Of a stretch of DNA of 64,000 bases, positions 61,853 to 64,000 are shown one piece after another. The stretch is taken from contig NC_134643.1 in assembly GCF_030463565.1 (NCBI RefSeq), positions 219,036,583-219,100,582 of the forward strand, written 5' to 3'. Each line of letters opens with the position of its first letter. Position 1 is the first letter of the stretch. Source of the stretch: Pelecanus crispus (lineage: Eukaryota; Chordata; Aves; Pelecaniformes; Pelecanidae). The notes below the pieces were generated by a model that was not told the origin of the DNA, did no database searches, and worked only from the letters and a program-made list of their open reading frames with translations. The position numbers and the translations under genes were made by a program.

Positions 61853-64000
61853 CCAGGGGAATCATGGAAAAATAGAGGAGCTCTGTGTTGCCAACAGACT
61901 CCTGGGATGGAGTAGCTGTTTCCTCTTGAGAACAGGTCAAAAGTGAAAGTCTGGTCCCCAACAAACACAGTTTGCGTGAATCATCTTGTTTTGTTAAAAT
62001 TTCTAATCCTGTCTGTTTTTTGTACTCTCATCCTTGAGGAGGTTATTTGGCTGTGAATTAAGCTCGTCATGAGTACCGAGGCATGTGACATGCTTGGCCA
62101 TGGAAGTAGGTATGTGTGCGGTCTCTCACAGGTTTCTGTCAACACTTAAGTGTTGCGGCTCTCCAGAATAGGTAACGTTGCTGCCATTCATTCTGAGTAG
62201 CGTTGCAGCCTCATTCACATGGATTTGACGGTAGCTCAAATATCCCAGCCTTTTGCTATAGTCGGTTCTCTGTTATTTGAAGGTAAACTGGGTAAAAATC
62301 ATGACAGCCAAGATCCTGGGTTTGGAATATGCCTGCCTTCCTGTAATATTCAGTCATGCTCTCTGGTACGGGTGGGTACAGTCGATTTGTCAGTCTTACT
62401 CCTCCCAAAGGAAACGTGCACCTGAATTTTCCCCATGCTGTGGTAGTGCTTTATGTGCACAACCTCCAGGTAATGTGCACCTCTGTGGGATGCAACAGGA
62501 TGGCTACCCCAGTCTTCCCTGAATTTACTGCTCAGCAGTTAGTGACAGCAGGGAATGCAAGGCATTATTTTGCTCATGTCCACCACCCACAAATGGCATT
62601 TGCTTTGATCACCATTTTGTTTCTAGCTAATATGTAAGTGTTAAGGGAGGCTTTGTGCCAACACACAAGTTGTTTTCCAAACTTTGGGATTTCTCCTTTT
62701 CTGTTATATCTCCCTGTCACCCATACATAGTACATCACACTGGGTTCAACGGTAGGTTATGCCCTGATGTGTGTGAGAAGCCTTAGGATAATTCCCCATT
62801 TGTTCAGCTGTGTGGGGCTGGTGATTCCGGTGGCTGCAGAATTCCAGCTGTTGCATCCCATCGTTATAAAGAAGAAGAAAGCAAGCTTGGAGGAGAGAGC
62901 CTTCCTTTCCATCTTGTCTATTGGGATGTCCTGAACAGCTCCCGAGTGGGTGCAGGGGTCTGATCAGATGCTGCCCTCCTGACTGGGGGGGAAAAAAGCT
63001 GTGGTCCTTACATAGTTTGTAAGAGAGGGGACATTAATGTGGACAAGGTCCAAGAAATACCTTTGTAGAGTCTTGTGTGTGACCTCTGCTAAATTTGACA
63101 AAGCGTGGCTTGGTCTCCTCTTTGGAGGCACTGTGAGCAAGTATTCTTCCATGGCCCTATTGTGGTAATCTTGCATTAAGGTTTTGAAATCCTCTCCTAA
63201 GTAAGAAGGCCCTGATGAGCTCACAATGTGAAGGAGGCTCTACAGTTTTTCCAAGGGTCCTTCAGAGCAGGTGTTGATGGGAAGAACATGTTTGATCCAT
63301 TTCCATTTGTTTTTTACTAGATGTTGCAGCTAAATAAACCCCAGAGAATGCCTACATATTCAGTGTAACTTACAGTCCATTACATTTCTCCACTTTGTAC
63401 AAAGATGACCGTTTTTATGCAAAGACACATGAATTATGTTTCTTAGTAGACATTTCTTTCATGTTTTATATTACAGCTTCATGTTTCCACATTAGATAGG
63501 TCAGGAATATTTTAATACCAAATGTTAAAATTAGGTCATAAATCACAAGACTTATTGAGCTCAAACTTCAGAGGACCTGGATCCTCTCCTGGTACATTCA
63601 GTGGGCAAATCATTTACACCTCAGGACCATGTTTTGCACTTGAGGACATCTGTGTGAATATCTGGCTGCTGTTACTCTACTTTGGCATCTCTTATCTCTG
63701 GGAGATAATCTTCCTTCTGGTTCCCACTGAGTCTCTGATGGGGAAAATAACACTTAAAAAGTAGATGAAAAGTGCTCTTAATGTGCTGAGTTTCATATTT
63801 TTTTAACCTTTGCATTTTAAAAATTTAAAGTAGCACCTTCCATTTCCTAGACTGATGATACCTGAGGATAAATAGATCTCTACAGCCAGTTGCCTCAGAT
63901 ACCTCAAAGACAGAAGTGCCATTTTGCAGGATACCCAGTGAAGATGCAGAACCCCAGTATTGCCGGGAAACAACCAGTCACCACGAAACTACAATAGCGC
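61853..64000. other. Right end of window, one unexplained minus-strand frame
   Basis: Unique sequence. A minus-strand open frame at 63224-62964 of 86 codons has a protein-like composition but no family that I recognise. Nothing else is identifiable. Confidence 0.4.
62964..63224 (-). other. Unrecognised 86-codon open frame
   Basis: The frame begins MSSSGPSYLGEDFKTLMQDY and ends AFFPPSQEGSI. It has a balanced amino-acid mix and no low-complexity runs. A polypyrimidine-AG sequence (TTTTTTCCCCCCCCAG) lies within its 3' part and a GTAAGG within the preceding bases, so splicing signals may be present. It could be part of a decayed mobile element or chance. No function is assigned. Confidence 0.15.

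Noticed and set aside
1-64000. CRISPR arrays, operons, phage or bacterial mobile elements
   Set aside because: The window is vertebrate nuclear DNA; no regularly spaced repeats or prokaryotic gene structure are present.

Overview
This is vertebrate nuclear DNA, almost certainly avian. The diagnostic signs are several copies of the CR1 LINE, most ending in the characteristic ATTCTATGATTCTATGA 3' tail, together with split exons that have GT..AG borders. There is no bacterial-style gene organisation.

The only gene I can establish is RAB30, a Golgi-associated Rab GTPase, on the minus strand. Its whole coding sequence is present in four exons at 15579-15487, 14004-13921, 9234-9051 and 6714-6464. 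Joined, they give 203 codons plus a stop, the known length of RAB30, with all GTPase motifs and a C-terminal double cysteine. A probable non-coding first exon lies in a CpG island and ends at a consensus donor at 52834, which makes the first intron about 37 kb. The 3'UTR and 3' flank occupy 1-6463.

Layout: 1-6463 is the 3'UTR/flank with one CR1. 6464-15587 holds the coding exons and three introns. 15588-52833 is the long first intron, which carries five CR1 loci (one a CR1 inserted inside another CR1), homopolymer and CA tracts, a 37-bp tandem duplication and a CpG-dense patch near 32.9-33.2 kb. 52480-54260 is a strong CpG island that looks like a divergent promoter, with two ZNF143-type motifs, an inverted CCAAT box, a CRE-like site and GC boxes. 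54260-64000 is non-repetitive sequence with no recognisable protein-coding gene; a divergent non-coding transcript would be expected here by analogy with mammals, but I could not prove one.

The most interesting observations concern the RAB30 5' leader. A proline/alanine-rich reading frame spans a degenerate minisatellite in the CpG island, crosses the exon-1 donor in phase 0, and after splicing would stop at a TGA overlapping the RAB30 ATG. A second short upstream ORF would overlap the RAB30 start out of frame. The annotated ATG itself is in a poor context while the in-frame ATG two codons later is in a good one. I found no defence system, CRISPR array or other wholly new system.
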